Source of the DNA: Bacillus thuringiensis
GTDB taxonomy: Bacteria; Bacillota; Bacilli; Bacillales; Bacillaceae_G
Assembly (NCBI RefSeq): GCF_001182785.1
Contig: NZ_CP012099.1
Location: 3,780,501 to 3,844,500 of the forward strand
DNA length: 64,000 nucleotides
Reading direction: 5' to 3'
Shown here: piece after piece, positions 1 through 10,065 of the stretch
Position numbering within the stretch: position 1 is the stretch's first letter
How the letters are laid out: the number at the start of each line of letters is the position of its first letter
Made by a program: the position numbers and the translations under genes
The notes under the pieces: generated by a model
What the model was told of the DNA's origin: nothing
Databases searched by the model: none
What the model saw: the letters and a program-made list of their open reading frames with translations, nothing else

Positions 1-1285
1 CACGTTTTACTTTTGACATCATGCGGTCATCATTTTGATTATTATTGTTTTGATTACGAGTTTTTTGTTTTGCAGGTTGCTGTTGTACCGGCGTTGGTGC
101 TGGTGCTGGTACTGGTTCAAAATGCTCTTGCTTTTCCTGCACATTTTTCCCACGTAATTTAGCTTTTTGATAAGAATGTTTAATTAATCCAACTCCACTT
201 GTATATTGGGGCTCACGCACACCAATATAATCAGGAGTTGCTACACGAACATTTTCATGTAAAATATCATATGCAAGATCAAGAACACCCGGCATAGAAG
301 CAATTCCGCCAGTTAGTACATAACCAGAAGCCACTTGCTTTACTCCTAACTTACGCACTTCATCTTGAACAAACATTAAAATTTCCTCTACACGAGCCTC
401 TATTATATCCGATAATTCCAACTGAGAATATTGTTCTGTTTGATCACTTCCCATAATAGGAACCGTAAACATCTCTTCTTCAGATGCTGTATCATAAAAA
501 GCATGTCCATATTTCAACTTAATTTGATCTGCATTTTCTGTTGAAGTTTTCAACCCAATCGCAATATCCTTCGTTATATGGTCTCCACCTAATGGTAATA
601 CGCTCGTCGCTTGTAACTCTCCATCTTTAAAAATAGATAGAGTTGTAGATCCTCCCCCCATATCAACAAGGGCTACTCCTCTATTTTTTTCATCTGAAGA
701 TATAGCAACTGTTGCAGCCGCTAAAGGTTGAAGACAAATATCAACAATTTCAAGACCTGCTTTTTCTACACAACGAAGTAGGTTATGTAGTAAAGTTCTC
801 GAGCCTGTAATAAGTGTACCTTCCATTTCTAATCTTACACCGATCATCCCGCGTGGATCGTTAATCTCGTCAAGACCGTCTACGATGAACTGTCGAGGTA
901 CCACATCAATAAACTCACGTTCTGGAGCAATTGACACAACTTGTGCTGCATCTAGAACGCGTAAGACATCTTCATTCCCGATTTCACGATCTTCATTTGA
1001 AACAGCGACTACTCCGTGACAAGGAAGTAGCTGTACCTGGTTTGCATTGACACCTACTACAACTTGCTCAATGTGGATTCCCACCATGCGCTCAGCTTGT
1101 TCAATTGCTTTTTTAATTGATCGAACAGTCTCGTCTATATCAACTATCGATCCCTTCTTTAAACCATTTGATTTTACATTTCCAACACCAATAATGTTTA
1201 AGCTGTCATTAACCATTTCACCAATGATGACTTTAACATTGGATGTACCGATGTCAAGACTAACATATATTTCATTGCTGTTCAT
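1..1285 (-). CDS. ftsA: Cell division protein FtsA (3' end cut by window edge)
   Basis: Actin-like ATPase that tethers FtsZ filaments to the membrane and recruits late divisome proteins. The start ATG at 1285 follows a strong AAGGAGGTG site. Translation begins MNSNEIYVSLDIGTSNVKV, with the phosphate-1 motif DIGTSNVK at residues 11-18; the phosphate-2 region reads DMGGGSTT further on. After the actin fold comes a Pro/Gln-rich linker (EPVPAPAPTP...) and a basic segment DDRMMSKVKR, where the open frame runs off the window at codon 428. Only the C-terminal amphipathic membrane-targeting helix should be missing. It is separated from divIB by a 400-bp gap that carries a sigma-H-like promoter; ftsZ is expected just outside the window. 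Confidence 0.97.
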   Translation of the reverse strand, partial: MNSNEIYVSLDIGTSNVKVIIGEMVNDSLNIIGVGNVKSNGLKKGSIVDIDETVRSIKKAIEQAERMVGIHIEQVVVGVNANQVQLLPCHGVVAVSNEDREIGNEDVLRVLDAAQVVSIAPEREFIDVVPRQFIVDGLDEINDPRGMIGVRLEMEGTLITGSRTLLHNLLRCVEKAGLEIVDICLQPLAAATVAISSDEKNRGVALVDMGGGSTTLSIFKDGELQATSVLPLGGDHITKDIAIGLKTSTENADQIKLKYGHAFYDTASEEEMFTVPIMGSDQTEQYSQLELSDIIEARVEEILMFVQDEVRKLGVKQVASGYVLTGGIASMPGVLDLAYDILHENVRVATPDYIGVREPQYTSGVGLIKHSYQKAKLRGKNVQEKQEHFEPVPAPAPTPVQQQPAKQKTRNQNNNNQNDDRMMSKVKR

Positions 1286-1368
1286 TCTTTGGCACCTCCT
1301 TCTTTATTTATACCATACAACTCAATATATGGAACAACAATCGCAACTTTACTATTTATAAGAAAAAT

Positions 1369-1395
1369 ATTCAACGTCTTTATACGTTTCCCTTT
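1369..1395 (-). promoter_or_regulatory. Candidate sigma-H promoter for ftsA(Z)
   Basis: On the minus strand, AAAGGGAAA is followed after 11 bases by GTTGAAT. This matches the sigma-H consensus (RnAGGAwWW, 11-12 bases, RnnGAAT) with one mismatch. It lies about 85 bases upstream of the ftsA start, in the 400-bp divIB-ftsA gap (1286-1685). In B. subtilis ftsAZ has a sigma-H promoter used on entry into sporulation. The rest of the gap is AT-rich with no gene; sigma-A promoters may be present but none is clear by eye. Confidence 0.45.
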
Positions 1396-1685
1396 TTTAA
1401 CCCTATATTTTTCTTATTTTTATTTAGCATTTCAATTAAGAATATCGCAGTAAACTATAAATAACTGCTTATCTTGAAATAATTCTATTTCGAGTGTAAA
1501 GTTTACCGCCAAGTATAAGTCTACACTAAGATGTACTCATAGAAAAGTGAAACTTGTACCAATACTAGTATGAATCTAAGAATTTTTACATATTTTTCAT
1601 CAAATGAACCATTCTTCTAAATTCGTATACATATAATAGAACATTCGTTTCGTTTTTTCTGCTATAAGCAACGAAAACTACCATT

Positions 1686-2456
1686 CTATTCTTTTTTTTC
1701 TTCCGCACCTAATTCTTTCGTATATGCACCTACTTCTAAGTCAATTAATACCTTCTTACCTGGCTCAATTGTTTTTAAAATAAGTGGATAGGCTTCCATA
1801 CGTTTTGCGAAATTTTGAATCGTAGTGCTCACTTCATAACCTTCATTCATATATAAAGTAAGATGATCTTCATTCGCATTCGTTGGTGAATAGCGAATCT
1901 CCGAAATAGATTTTAAAATAGCTGGTGTTAATTTTTCTAGTTCAGCGATTAACTCCTTCATTTTCTCTTCTTTAAAAGGTTCGAAAATCGGTGCTGCAAC
2001 AGGAAGTTTTCCATTAGGTAGTACATCAAGCGTTTTTCCATTCTCTAATAACGGTTGTAATTTTCCCTCTTTATTTATATAACCAATCGTTAAATATTCT
2101 TCGATATGAATATCAATCTTGTTTGGAAAACGTTTTTTTACATTTACTGCTTTAATTTCTTTTCGCTTCGTTAAGTTTTCTTCAGCTTTATGTGCTGTCA
2201 CTCGGAAATAACTTGTATCATATGTCACGCCTGAATCCTTCATTACTTGCTCATCCGTCATATAGTGATTTCCAAACACACTAATCTTTTTTATATTACT
2301 AAGCGGAGACCGAAAATAAATTAAAAAGAGCACTAATAAAAATAAAATTGATATGTATAAAATCAATCGATGATTAACATTTTTTTTGTTTTTTTTCTTT
2401 TGATTTTTCAATTTTGGTACACGATCTTGTAGTTTAATCACTTTACTATTATTCAT
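1686..2456 (-). CDS. divIB: Cell division protein DivIB (FtsQ)
   Basis: Bitopic divisome protein that complexes with FtsL and DivIC and helps activate septal peptidoglycan synthesis. 256 residues: a basic cytoplasmic tail (residues 1-30, rich in KKKNKK), one membrane span (about 31-48), a POTRA domain starting at ISVFGNHYMT (about 53-122), then the beta domain and a charged C-terminal tail. Length and layout fit the Bacillus family. It follows murB on the minus strand, separated from it by a terminator-like hairpin, and precedes ftsA. The B. subtilis genes ylxW, ylxX and sbp, which lie between divIB and ftsA there, are absent here. Confidence 0.95.
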   Translation of the reverse strand: MNNSKVIKLQDRVPKLKNQKKKNKKNVNHRLILYISILFLLVLFLIYFRSPLSNIKKISVFGNHYMTDEQVMKDSGVTYDTSYFRVTAHKAEENLTKRKEIKAVNVKKRFPNKIDIHIEEYLTIGYINKEGKLQPLLENGKTLDVLPNGKLPVAAPIFEPFKEEKMKELIAELEKLTPAILKSISEIRYSPTNANEDHLTLYMNEGYEVSTTIQNFAKRMEAYPLILKTIEPGKKVLIDLEVGAYTKELGAEEKKE

Positions 2457-2479
2457 GTACGATCCCCCTATGTAACATA

Positions 2480-2509
2480 AAGAACGGCATGTTCCTCATG
2501 CCGTTCTTA
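2480..2509 (-). terminator. Hairpin terminator after murB
   Basis: A perfect stem of AAGAACGGCAT and its complement, with a 7-base loop, followed on the minus strand by TTCTTTATGTT. It lies between the murB stop and the divIB start, so it may end or attenuate murB transcription. Confidence 0.7.
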
Positions 2510-2554
2510 TCTTCTTATTATAACATAAATGATAATGAGCGGAACGAATAACCG

Positions 2555-3466
2555 TTATCTTCCAATGATTTCTACTTCTGTGTGCATATCTACATCAAAT
2601 TTATCCTTAATTGTATATTTTATTAATTCAATTAAAGACAATACATCTTGCGCTGAAGCTCCCCCGGTATTAACAATAAAATTGCCATGCATTTCAGAAA
2701 TTTGAGCTCCACCAATCCTATAACCACGAAGCCCTGCTTTTTCTACTAAATCTCCTGCAAAATGTGGGATTGGATTCCGAAATACACTTCCTGCACACGG
2801 GTGATTCCATGGTTGCGTTTCACGGCGGTAATCTTTATTATTTTGCATGCTGCGTACAATTTCTTCACGTTTTCCCGCCTTTAATTGAAACTCCGCCTCT
2901 AAAACAATACCAGGACGTTTCGTTTGCAATACAGATGCCCGATAAGAAAACTCCAGTTCTTTATTCGTTAACCAGTCAATTGTACCGTCTTCAAACAGAA
3001 TGAGAGCCTTCGATAATACACTCGATATATCCGATTTATGTGCACCTGCATTCATATATACTGCACCACCGACACTTCCTGGAATACCGCTTGCAAACTC
3101 CAATCCAGCTAGCCCTTGACGACTAAGTAAAGTTGACAATTTAATAAGAGGATATCCACTACCAACTCTTACCTTATGTTTTTCGACCTCTAAGTGATCT
3201 AATCCTTCTCCTAAACGAATAACAACACCTTCTATGCCTTGATCAGATACAAGAAGGTTTGAACCGCGCCCAATTACAGTCCACTTCGTTTTGTATTGCT
3301 TTACTAACTGTAATGTTTTTTCAATACCGGCTACATGCTTTGGCACAATTAAAATATCCGCTGGTCCACCTATTTTCATAGTTGTATAACGTGCTAACGA
3401 CTCGTTAACTAAAACACGACCAACATCTGCTTCTATAAGCTCATTTACTAATTGTTCCATAGACAA
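2555..3466 (-). CDS. murB: UDP-N-acetylenolpyruvoylglucosamine reductase MurB
   Basis: Reduces UDP-GlcNAc-enolpyruvate to UDP-MurNAc with FAD and NADPH, the second committed step of peptidoglycan precursor synthesis. 303 residues. FAD-binding motifs [10 protein letters not shown] (about 66-75) and [17 protein letters not shown] (about 127-143) are present. The catalytic Ser in CAGSVFRNP (about S227) and the Glu in HTEVEIIGR (about E297) are intact. Size and spacing fit the short type II MurB. In the minus-strand order it lies between murG and divIB, as in B. subtilis, but is separated from murG by an interspersed repeat. Confidence 0.97.
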   Translation of the reverse strand: MSMEQLVNELIEADVGRVLVNESLARYTTMKIGGPADILIVPKHVAGIEKTLQLVKQYKTKWTVIGRGSNLLVSDQGIEGVVIRLGEGLDHLEVEKHKVRVGSGYPLIKLSTLLSRQGLAGLEFASGIPGSVGGAVYMNAGAHKSDISSVLSKALILFEDGTIDWLTNKELEFSYRASVLQTKRPGIVLEAEFQLKAGKREEIVRSMQNNKDYRRETQPWNHPCAGSVFRNPIPHFAGDLVEKAGLRGYRIGGAQISEMHGNFIVNTGGASAQDVLSLIELIKYTIKDKFDVDMHTEVEIIGR

Positions 3467-3504
3467 TCTCCCCCATATTAAGTCTCCTTATGACAATAAT
3501 ATGC

Positions 3505-3676
3505 AGGGCGTTCACCTAACGTTATCCCTCTATTTACGGGCAGTACAGCTCCTAAATCAAAATTCGGCGGTAACAAAGAAGTTAAGTGGTATCGGGATGC
3601 CAGTAAACATCCGATTAGTAAAAGGTAATAATCAACGAGAGAGAATCACTCCCCACTGATTAAAGCCTCACTTTAT
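3505..3676 (-). repeat. Interspersed repeat, copy A (bcr-like)
   Basis: About 170 bases between murG and murB, homologous to copies at 30915-31013 and 33706-33825. On the minus strand it begins at the murG stop (ATAAAGTGAGGC), followed by CTTTAATCAGTGGGG and later TTACTTTTACTAATCGGATG. Compared with the 33.7-kb copy it carries an internal extra segment of about 45 bases. It resembles the bcr repeats described in the B. cereus group, probably bcr1; that identity is from memory and unverified. Confidence 0.6.
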
Positions 3677-4767
3677 TTTTTTACAAGCTTATTCATTACT
3701 TCATACAGCTTATTTGCTGCATCTGGAATACCTAGTTGCTTAGCAGCTAGCTTCATATTTTGTAATGTTTGTGCATCCAATAAAATCTCATCAATATCAC
3801 GAATAAGCGTTTCAGCTGTTAAATCTTTTTCAAGTAACATTTTTGCTGCTCCTTTATCAACAACTGAACGTGCATTCTTTTCCTGATGATTATTTGTTAC
3901 GTACGGACTCGGTATTAACACACTTGGTTTTCCTAACGCTGTTAATTCTGCAAGTGTTGTTGCCCCAGCCCTTGAAACAACAAGGTCTACACCAGTTAGT
4001 ACCTCTGGCATATTATGAATGAACGGCTTAATAATAACATTGTTCGGGTTCCCTTTTTGCTTCACGGCTTCCATCACTTTGTCATAATGCACTTCACCTG
4101 TTACATATAGTATTTCGTAGCTTTTGTTCCCAAACTGTTCAATCGCTTCAACAAAGGCATCGTTAATCGGTCTAGCCCCGCGACTTCCACCAAATATAAG
4201 TACAGACTTTTTAGGAAGAGAAAGTCCAACTGAACGTTTCCCTTTCATTCCACTTTGATCCATTACCTCTGATGCTCGTGGATTACCTGTCATTACTACT
4301 TTTGACTCTGGAAAATGCTCTGTAGCTGCTTCAAAACAAACAGCAACTTTATCAACATAACGGCTTAAAAATTTGTTCGTTACACCTGGTACACTATTTT
4401 GTTCATGTACAATAGTTGGAATACCCAATTTGGCTGCAGCGTATACAACTGGTCCACATACATATCCACCCGTTCCAATTACGATATCTGGATTAAAACG
4501 ACGAATATATCGTTTACTATCTTGTACACCTTTTAGAAAACGCATTACTGTTTTCACATTATCTAATGATATTTTTCGTTTAAATCCACTTATAACAATA
4601 GATTGAAATGGTATACCTGCTTTTGGAACGATTGTACTCTCTAGTCCATTTTCCGTACCAATATATAAAAATCTTGCTTCTGGATTTAACTTTTTTATTT
4701 CTCTAATTAAAGCAAGAGCTGGATAAATATGACCACCAGTACCCCCACCACTCACTAATACACGCAC
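3673..4767 (-). CDS. murG: MurG, lipid II synthase (UDP-GlcNAc transferase)
   Basis: Peripheral membrane glycosyltransferase that adds GlcNAc to lipid I to make lipid II. The frame is open up to 4842, but the start chosen is GTG at 4767, preceded by GGAGG with 8-base spacing. This gives 364 residues beginning (M)[15 protein letters not shown], the family's usual N-terminus, with the glycine-rich lipid-binding loop at once. [11 protein letters not shown] and [15 protein letters not shown] are the nucleotide-sugar binding segments of the C-terminal GT28 domain. It is preceded by the spoVE terminator. Its stop codon coincides with the boundary of a repeat element. Confidence 0.97.
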   Translation of the reverse strand: MRVLVSGGGTGGHIYPALALIREIKKLNPEARFLYIGTENGLESTIVPKAGIPFQSIVISGFKRKISLDNVKTVMRFLKGVQDSKRYIRRFNPDIVIGTGGYVCGPVVYAAAKLGIPTIVHEQNSVPGVTNKFLSRYVDKVAVCFEAATEHFPESKVVMTGNPRASEVMDQSGMKGKRSVGLSLPKKSVLIFGGSRGARPINDAFVEAIEQFGNKSYEILYVTGEVHYDKVMEAVKQKGNPNNVIIKPFIHNMPEVLTGVDLVVSRAGATTLAELTALGKPSVLIPSPYVTNNHQEKNARSVVDKGAAKMLLEKDLTAETLIRDIDEILLDAQTLQNMKLAAKQLGIPDAANKLYEVMNKLVKK

Positions 4768-4845
4768 TACTAACTCCTCCGCTTCTCTTTTCTTATTTCC
4801 ATTATATTTATTTCTATATACATATTGCATTTTTACACACACATA

Positions 4846-4874
4846 CGAAAAACCCTGTCTTATAAACAGGGTTT
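4846..4874 (-). terminator. Terminator overlapping the spoVE stop
   Basis: The stem AAACCCTGT / ACAGGGTTT with a 7-base loop is followed by TTTTT on the minus strand. Its first bases include the TAA stop of spoVE. It separates spoVE from murG, so murG may need read-through or its own promoter. Confidence 0.7.
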
Positions 4875-5964
4875 AGTAGCGAGAATGGCGACTTATATTT
4901 AATAATACACCTACTGCCATTAACATTAATGTCAAACTTGATCCACCATAACTTAAAAACGGCAAGGTAATACCCGTAACAGGCATCAGCCCTGTTACAA
5001 CACCAACATTAATCATTACTTGAATCGCAATCATCGCCACAATACCTACTGCTAAAAACGTACCATATAAATCTGGCGCTCCTAATGCGATACGAATCCC
5101 GCGCCATAATAATAGACTAAATAATAATAACACAAATGAACCACCAATAAAACCTAATTCCTCGGATAAGATCGCAAATATAAAGTCAGTTTGTGGTTCA
5201 GGTAAGTAAAGAAATTTTTGTCTACTTTGTCCAAGTCCAAGCCCAAATAATCCACCAGGTCCAATTGCGAGTAGTGATTGGATAATTTGAAATCCACTTC
5301 CAAGCGGATCTGCCCACGGATCTAAATATGATGTAATGCGTTTCATTCGATACGGTGCTGATGCGATTAACGCTACAAATCCTGCTACACCAAGTAAACC
5401 AAACATTGCAAAGTGAAAGACCCTCGCTCCCGAAATAAATATCATAATTATACATGTTCCAACCATTACCGTTCCTGTCCCAAGGTCTGGCTGTAACATA
5501 ATCATCCCAAAAGCAAGAAACACAAAACTAAGAGCCGGTAATAAACCACGTTTAAAAGATGTAATCAATTTTTGCCGTTCCGCTAAAAACTTTGCCAAGA
5601 AAATAATCATCGCAAACTTCATAAATTCTGACGGTTGAATCGAAAAGGCTCCGATCCCAATCCAACTTCGTGCTCCTCCTCGGACAAGACCTACTCCAGG
5701 AATAAGAACGAGAATAAGAAGAATGAAGCAAACTAGCAAAATTACTTTTGAATACGTACGCCACACCCAATAATCAATTTTCATAATAAAAAACATAGCT
5801 ACTACACCAAGACCCGCAAACAATAATTGTCTTTTGGCAAAAAAGAATGAGTCCCCCATTTTATAAGAGGCCCAAACCGCACTCGCACTATAAACCATAA
5901 TCATTCCGATTGTCAACAAAGAAAGTGTTACGATGATGAGAATAAAATCAGGCGTTTTCTTCAT
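4873..5964 (-). CDS. spoVE: SpoVE, SEDS-family cortex glycosyltransferase
   Basis: Polytopic SEDS (FtsW/RodA/SpoVE) peptidoglycan polymerase. In B. subtilis SpoVE works with the class B PBP SpoVD to build the spore cortex, and spoVD is in this same cluster. The ATG at 5964 (MKKTPDF, 363 residues) is preferred over the upstream TTG because GAGGTGG then has better spacing. About ten membrane spans are visible, with the family segments SWIGIGAFSIQPSEFMKF and FAILSEELGFIGG. Position between murD and murG identifies it as SpoVE; the vegetative FtsW paralogue is at 45202-46380. It is bracketed by two terminators, suggesting separate control. Confidence 0.93.
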   Translation of the reverse strand: MKKTPDFILIIVTLSLLTIGMIMVYSASAVWASYKMGDSFFFAKRQLLFAGLGVVAMFFIMKIDYWVWRTYSKVILLVCFILLILVLIPGVGLVRGGARSWIGIGAFSIQPSEFMKFAMIIFLAKFLAERQKLITSFKRGLLPALSFVFLAFGMIMLQPDLGTGTVMVGTCIIMIFISGARVFHFAMFGLLGVAGFVALIASAPYRMKRITSYLDPWADPLGSGFQIIQSLLAIGPGGLFGLGLGQSRQKFLYLPEPQTDFIFAILSEELGFIGGSFVLLLFSLLLWRGIRIALGAPDLYGTFLAVGIVAMIAIQVMINVGVVTGLMPVTGITLPFLSYGGSSLTLMLMAVGVLLNISRHSRY

Positions 5965-6011
5965 TACCCACAAACACCACCTCTTTAGGCAGAACCTTTT
6001 GCCCTATGTAA

Positions 6012-6047
6012 CAAAACATCAGTAGGTGTTAGCCTACTGATGTTTTG
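6012..6047 (-). terminator. Terminator between murD and spoVE
   Basis: A perfect 15-bp stem (CAAAACATCAGTAGG and its complement) with a 6-base loop, ending in GTTTTG. It lies 8 bases after the murD stop. It would separate vegetative murE-mraY-murD transcription from sporulation spoVE. Confidence 0.75.
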
Positions 6048-6054
6048 ATTTACT

Positions 6055-7407
6055 TTATATAAGTTTATGCACAGCTTGTATAAAAATGTCTCCTCTTTCT
6101 TCAAATGTTTTAAATTGATCCCAGCTTGCACACGCTGGAGAAAGAAGAACAACATCACCATCTTTAGAATGAGCATAAGCTTTCACCACTGCTTCATCTA
6201 AAGTATCGACACTTTCAATTATATCTAATCCCGCTTTTTCTGCCGCTCTTACTAGTTTGGGAGCTGTTTGTCCAAATGTTACAATCGCTTTTACATTTTT
6301 GAAATACGGAATTAAATCATCGAATTCATTTCCGCGATCAAGCCCACCTGCTAGTAACACAATCGGTTGTGTAAACGCAGATAATGCTTTCTCAGTCGCT
6401 AACATATTCGTTGCTTTTGAATCATTATAAAACTTACGGTTGTTAATCGTTGTTACATATTCTAATCGATGTTTTACACCCGTAAAACGTTTTAACACGA
6501 CCGTAATTGCTTCATTAGAAGTACCTAATAATTTCGCAATACTCATCGCAGCTAAAATATTTTCTAGATTATGTTGACCAGGTAAAACGATATCGCTTAC
6601 TTCAACAACTTTTTCACCTTTGAAATAAAGAGCGTTGTCTTTTATACACGCGCCATCTTCAATTTCTTTCGTTGTCGAAAACAGGATTTTTTGGCCTTTA
6701 GTATCTGCAGATAAAGCCATCACGTCTGCATCATCCGCATTTATTACACTATAGTCGTTTTCTGTTTGGTTTTTAAAAATATTTGCTTTTGCTAAACCAT
6801 ATTCCTTCTTCGTCCCATGATAATCTAAGTGGGCTTCAAATAAGTTTAAGAACGCTGCAATTTTAGGTTGGAACGATTCTACTCCCATCAATTGGAATGA
6901 TGAAAGTTCTGTAACTATAACTTCATTTTCTTTTGCATCCTGTGCTACTTCACACGCTACTGTTCCAATGTTCCCTGCAATTACAGGATGCTTTTGTCCT
7001 TCTTTTAGCATTTCAAATGTAAGCATTGTCGTCGTCGTTTTACCGTTAGACCCCGTAATCCCAACAAATGGTGCTTTTGAAATACGATATGCTAATTCAA
7101 CTTCCGTAACAATTGGAATTTGCTTTTCTTTCGCAGCAACTAATATTGGATTAGAATACGGAATTCCTGGATTTTTTACTACAAGAGAAATATTTCTCTC
7201 TAATAATTCTAAAGGATGACCACCGCATACAACGTCCATTCCTTTTGCTTGTAATTCTGCAGCAAGTACATTGTCTGCTAAAGGTTTTCCGTCATTTACA
7301 ATAACATTTGCCCCTAACTTTTGTAACAATGTAGCTGCTGCATAACCACTTTTTGCAATGCCTAATACAAGAATATTCTTATTTTGAAATTCAGTTACAG
7401 TTTTCAA
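6055..7407 (-). CDS. murD: UDP-MurNAc-L-alanine:D-glutamate ligase MurD
   Basis: ATP-dependent cytoplasmic ligase that adds D-Glu to UDP-MurNAc-L-Ala. 450 residues, the usual length. An N-terminal Rossmann-like UDP-binding domain ([12 protein letters not shown]) is followed by the Mur-ligase P-loop [12 protein letters not shown] (116-127) and the C-terminal domain with HRLEYV and YNDSKATN. The start is TTG at 7407, immediately after the mraY TAA stop with no spacer, so translation is probably coupled. A GGGGTG site lies in the end of mraY. Confidence 0.97.
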   Translation of the reverse strand: MKTVTEFQNKNILVLGIAKSGYAAATLLQKLGANVIVNDGKPLADNVLAAELQAKGMDVVCGGHPLELLERNISLVVKNPGIPYSNPILVAAKEKQIPIVTEVELAYRISKAPFVGITGSNGKTTTTMLTFEMLKEGQKHPVIAGNIGTVACEVAQDAKENEVIVTELSSFQLMGVESFQPKIAAFLNLFEAHLDYHGTKKEYGLAKANIFKNQTENDYSVINADDADVMALSADTKGQKILFSTTKEIEDGACIKDNALYFKGEKVVEVSDIVLPGQHNLENILAAMSIAKLLGTSNEAITVVLKRFTGVKHRLEYVTTINNRKFYNDSKATNMLATEKALSAFTQPIVLLAGGLDRGNEFDDLIPYFKNVKAIVTFGQTAPKLVRAAEKAGLDIIESVDTLDEAVVKAYAHSKDGDVVLLSPACASWDQFKTFEERGDIFIQAVHKLI

Positions 7408-8382
7408 TTACATCCACACCCCGATATAAATTCCTAACACAGCTAATAAAAATCCTGCAGACCAAAACGTCACAACAACACGCCACTCTGACCAACCACA
7501 TAATTCATAATGATGATGTAATGGACTCATTTTAAAGACACGTTTTCCTGTTGTTTTAAATGAAATGACCTGAATAATAACCGATAAAGTTTCCATTACG
7601 AATACTCCGCCAATAATTACAAGTAGCAATTCTTGTTTTAATAAAATCGCTACAGCTGCAATGGCTCCACCTAAAGCTAATGAACCTGTATCTCCCATAA
7701 ACACTTTTGCTGGATTCGCATTGAATACTAAAAATCCAAGTACAGCTCCTACAACTGCCATACAGAATATCGCTACTCCAAATTGCTCTTGTGCCACAGC
7801 AATAATACTAAATGCTCCAAATGCAATAGCCGCTGTTCCTGATAATAAACCATCTAAACCATCAGTTAAGTTAACTGCATTTGATCCACCAATAAGCATA
7901 AATAGTACAAGTACAAAATACGCCCAACCTAATTCAAACTTAACATCCGTTCCCGGAATCATGATGTATGTGTGGAACGCTTGCCCTTTTCCAATTAAAA
8001 AGAACGCAATAGCAATAACAAGCTGACCTACTAATTTTTGTTTTGATGTTAAACCAAGATTTCTCTTCTTAACTACCTTTATGTAGTCATCTAAAAATCC
8101 GATCAACCCGTAACCAAATGTCACTAATAGTAATAACGAAACCTCTGCACCTAAATAATTAAACTTAATCGCCATAATAAGTGAAGTTACCATCATAGAT
8201 ACGTATATGACGATACCACCCATTGTCGGTGTCCCTGATTTTTTTTGATGTGACTTTGGTCCCTCATCACGAATACTCTGTCCGAACTTTAATTTTCTTA
8301 AAAATGGAATAAACAATGGCGAAAGGGCAACAGAAATTAAGAATGCTACCCCAGCCGTTACTAATAAACCTTGCTCAAGCAC
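7408..8382 (-). CDS. mraY: MraY, phospho-MurNAc-pentapeptide translocase
   Basis: Integral membrane enzyme that joins UDP-MurNAc-pentapeptide to undecaprenyl phosphate, forming lipid I. The start is GTG at 8382 with AGGAGGA seven bases upstream; the earlier GTG at 8400 lacks a site. This gives 324 residues. Signature motifs are [31 protein letters not shown] and the catalytic HHH of [13 protein letters not shown]; about ten membrane spans. The stop abuts the TTG start of murD. Confidence 0.97.
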
Positions 8383-8404
8383 ATGTAGTCCTCCTCTCAC
8401 GTTG

Positions 8405-9880
8405 TTACTCTTCGTTGTTTAAACGCCCTATAATTGCTTCTTTAGCAACTTCACGATCATCAAAATGATGAACTTCTTTACCAATAATTTGATACGTTTC
8501 ATGACCCTTACCAGCAATAATAATGATATCATCTGCTTTCACTTTAGCAATTGCATGGTGTATTGCTTCTTTTCTATCAATAATCACTTCATAATTATTC
8601 CCACTTGCACCATGTACCATATCATCTAAAATAGCCGCTGGATCTTCACTTCTTGGATTATCTGATGTATAAATTGCATGAGTTGCATATTTCGTTGCAA
8701 CACTTGCCATTATCGGTCTCTTCGTTCGATCCCTATCGCCGCCACAACCAACGATACAATACACATCACCTTTTGCAAATTGTTTTGCAGTTTTTAATAC
8801 ATTTTCTAAACTATCCGGCGTATGTGCATAATCAACAATAACTGTATAATTTTGTCCGCCATCAACAACTTCAAAGCGTCCTGGAACCCCAGCTAGTTCC
8901 TTTATAACAGCAATGATTGTTTCTAATTTCACACCCGAAACAAGTCCTGCTGCTGTTGCTGCAAGTACGTTATATACATTAAATTTACCTATTAATTTCA
9001 TCGTAACATTTACACTTTCATACGGTGTGACAAGCGTAAATGTAGTCCCGCCACTCGTCATAACGATATTTTTGGCCATAATGTCACTTGTTGTGTCAAT
9101 ACCATATGTTACAACTGTTGCTGCAGTACTTCTCATATACTCTTCTGTTACATTATCATCGCTATTCAGCACAGCGTATTTTTCACGATTATGATTATAA
9201 CTATTGCCAAGCTGTGCAAATAGTAACCCTTTTGCATGTTTATATTCTTCCATCGTTTTATGATAGTCTAAATGATCTTGTGTTAAATTCGTAAACACCG
9301 CTACATCGTAATCACATCCATGTACACGCCCAAGATCTAACGCATGTGACGAAACTTCCATTACCGTGCTGTCCACACCTTGTTCAACCATTTTTGAAAA
9401 CGTCTGTTGAAGTGTTAGTGCATCTGGTGTTGTATTTTTCACCTCAAATGTTTCATCACCGATTTTCATATTAATCGTTCCAATTAGCCCTGTTTTATGA
9501 CCATGTGCTCGCATAATCTCATCCATAATATGCGATGTTGTTGTCTTTCCATTTGTACCTGTAATTCCGATTAAATGTAACTTGTGTGTCGGTTGACCAT
9601 AAAAATAATCAGCTAAAACCGCTAACGAACGAAAAGTATTTTTCACAAGTACAACTGGAACGTCAACATCAATTGGTCTTTCCGCAACAATAGCAGCCGC
9701 CCCTTGTGCCGCTGCTTGCTTAGCAAAATCATGGCTATCAACCGTATATCCTTTCATACATACAAATAAGCTTCCTTCTTTCACTTTACGTGAATCAGCT
9801 TCTATAGATGTGATTTCTGGATTTTCTTTTGGAACAACTGGAAAATCATGCAAACATGATAAAAGTGTATGCAACTTCAT
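8405..9880 (-). CDS. murE: UDP-MurNAc-tripeptide synthetase MurE (meso-DAP adding)
   Basis: Cytoplasmic Mur ligase adding meso-diaminopimelate to UDP-MurNAc-L-Ala-D-Glu. 491 residues: N-terminal UDP-binding domain, central ATP domain with P-loop [11 protein letters not shown] (about 105-115), and a C-terminal domain carrying SDNPRSEDP. The DNPR motif marks DAP rather than lysine specificity, consistent with Bacillus peptidoglycan. It precedes mraY by 22 bases and follows spoVD after a 185-base gap with two inverted repeats. Confidence 0.97.
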   Translation of the reverse strand: MKLHTLLSCLHDFPVVPKENPEITSIEADSRKVKEGSLFVCMKGYTVDSHDFAKQAAAQGAAAIVAERPIDVDVPVVLVKNTFRSLAVLADYFYGQPTHKLHLIGITGTNGKTTTSHIMDEIMRAHGHKTGLIGTINMKIGDETFEVKNTTPDALTLQQTFSKMVEQGVDSTVMEVSSHALDLGRVHGCDYDVAVFTNLTQDHLDYHKTMEEYKHAKGLLFAQLGNSYNHNREKYAVLNSDDNVTEEYMRSTAATVVTYGIDTTSDIMAKNIVMTSGGTTFTLVTPYESVNVTMKLIGKFNVYNVLAATAAGLVSGVKLETIIAVIKELAGVPGRFEVVDGGQNYTVIVDYAHTPDSLENVLKTAKQFAKGDVYCIVGCGGDRDRTKRPIMASVATKYATHAIYTSDNPRSEDPAAILDDMVHGASGNNYEVIIDRKEAIHHAIAKVKADDIIIIAGKGHETYQIIGKEVHHFDDREVAKEAIIGRLNNEE

Positions 9881-9920
9881 TTCACTAAACCCTCTCTACA
9901 TTGTTTATTTATCTTTTTTT

Positions 9921-9965
9921 CAGTAAGCAACACATTACCTCCTATATAAGGAGGTAAGTGCTACT
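9921..9965. repeat. Long hairpin in the spoVD-murE gap
   Basis: A 45-base imperfect inverted repeat running from CAGTAAGCAACACATTACC to the matching GGTAAGTGCTACTG. The core TTACCTCC/GGAGGTAA is perfect, with bulges further out. It is not followed by a T-run on either strand, so it is not a standard terminator. It would form in the murE leader and contains a GGAGGTAA that looks like a ribosome site but precedes no open frame. Role unknown. Confidence 0.6.
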
Positions 9966-9979
9966 GGCCTATTTATGAA

Positions 9980-9998
9980 TGAGACACTTATTGTCTCA
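9980..9998. repeat. Small palindrome TGAGACA-N5-TGTCTCA
   Basis: A perfect 7-bp inverted repeat with a 5-base loop, 68 bases after the spoVD stop and upstream of the longer murE leader hairpin. It could be an operator or a small RNA hairpin; nothing else indicates which. Confidence 0.45.
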
Positions 9999-10065
9999 AA
10001 TTAAGTAACTGTTCTATAAAGAACTCACTTCCACCAATTGTACCATAAAACGTACTATGTTACCT

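Noticed and set aside
4768..4842. A 25-residue N-terminal extension of MurG
   Set aside because: The GTG at 4767 has a clear GGAGG and yields the exact family start [11 protein letters not shown]; the extension is basic non-conserved sequence.
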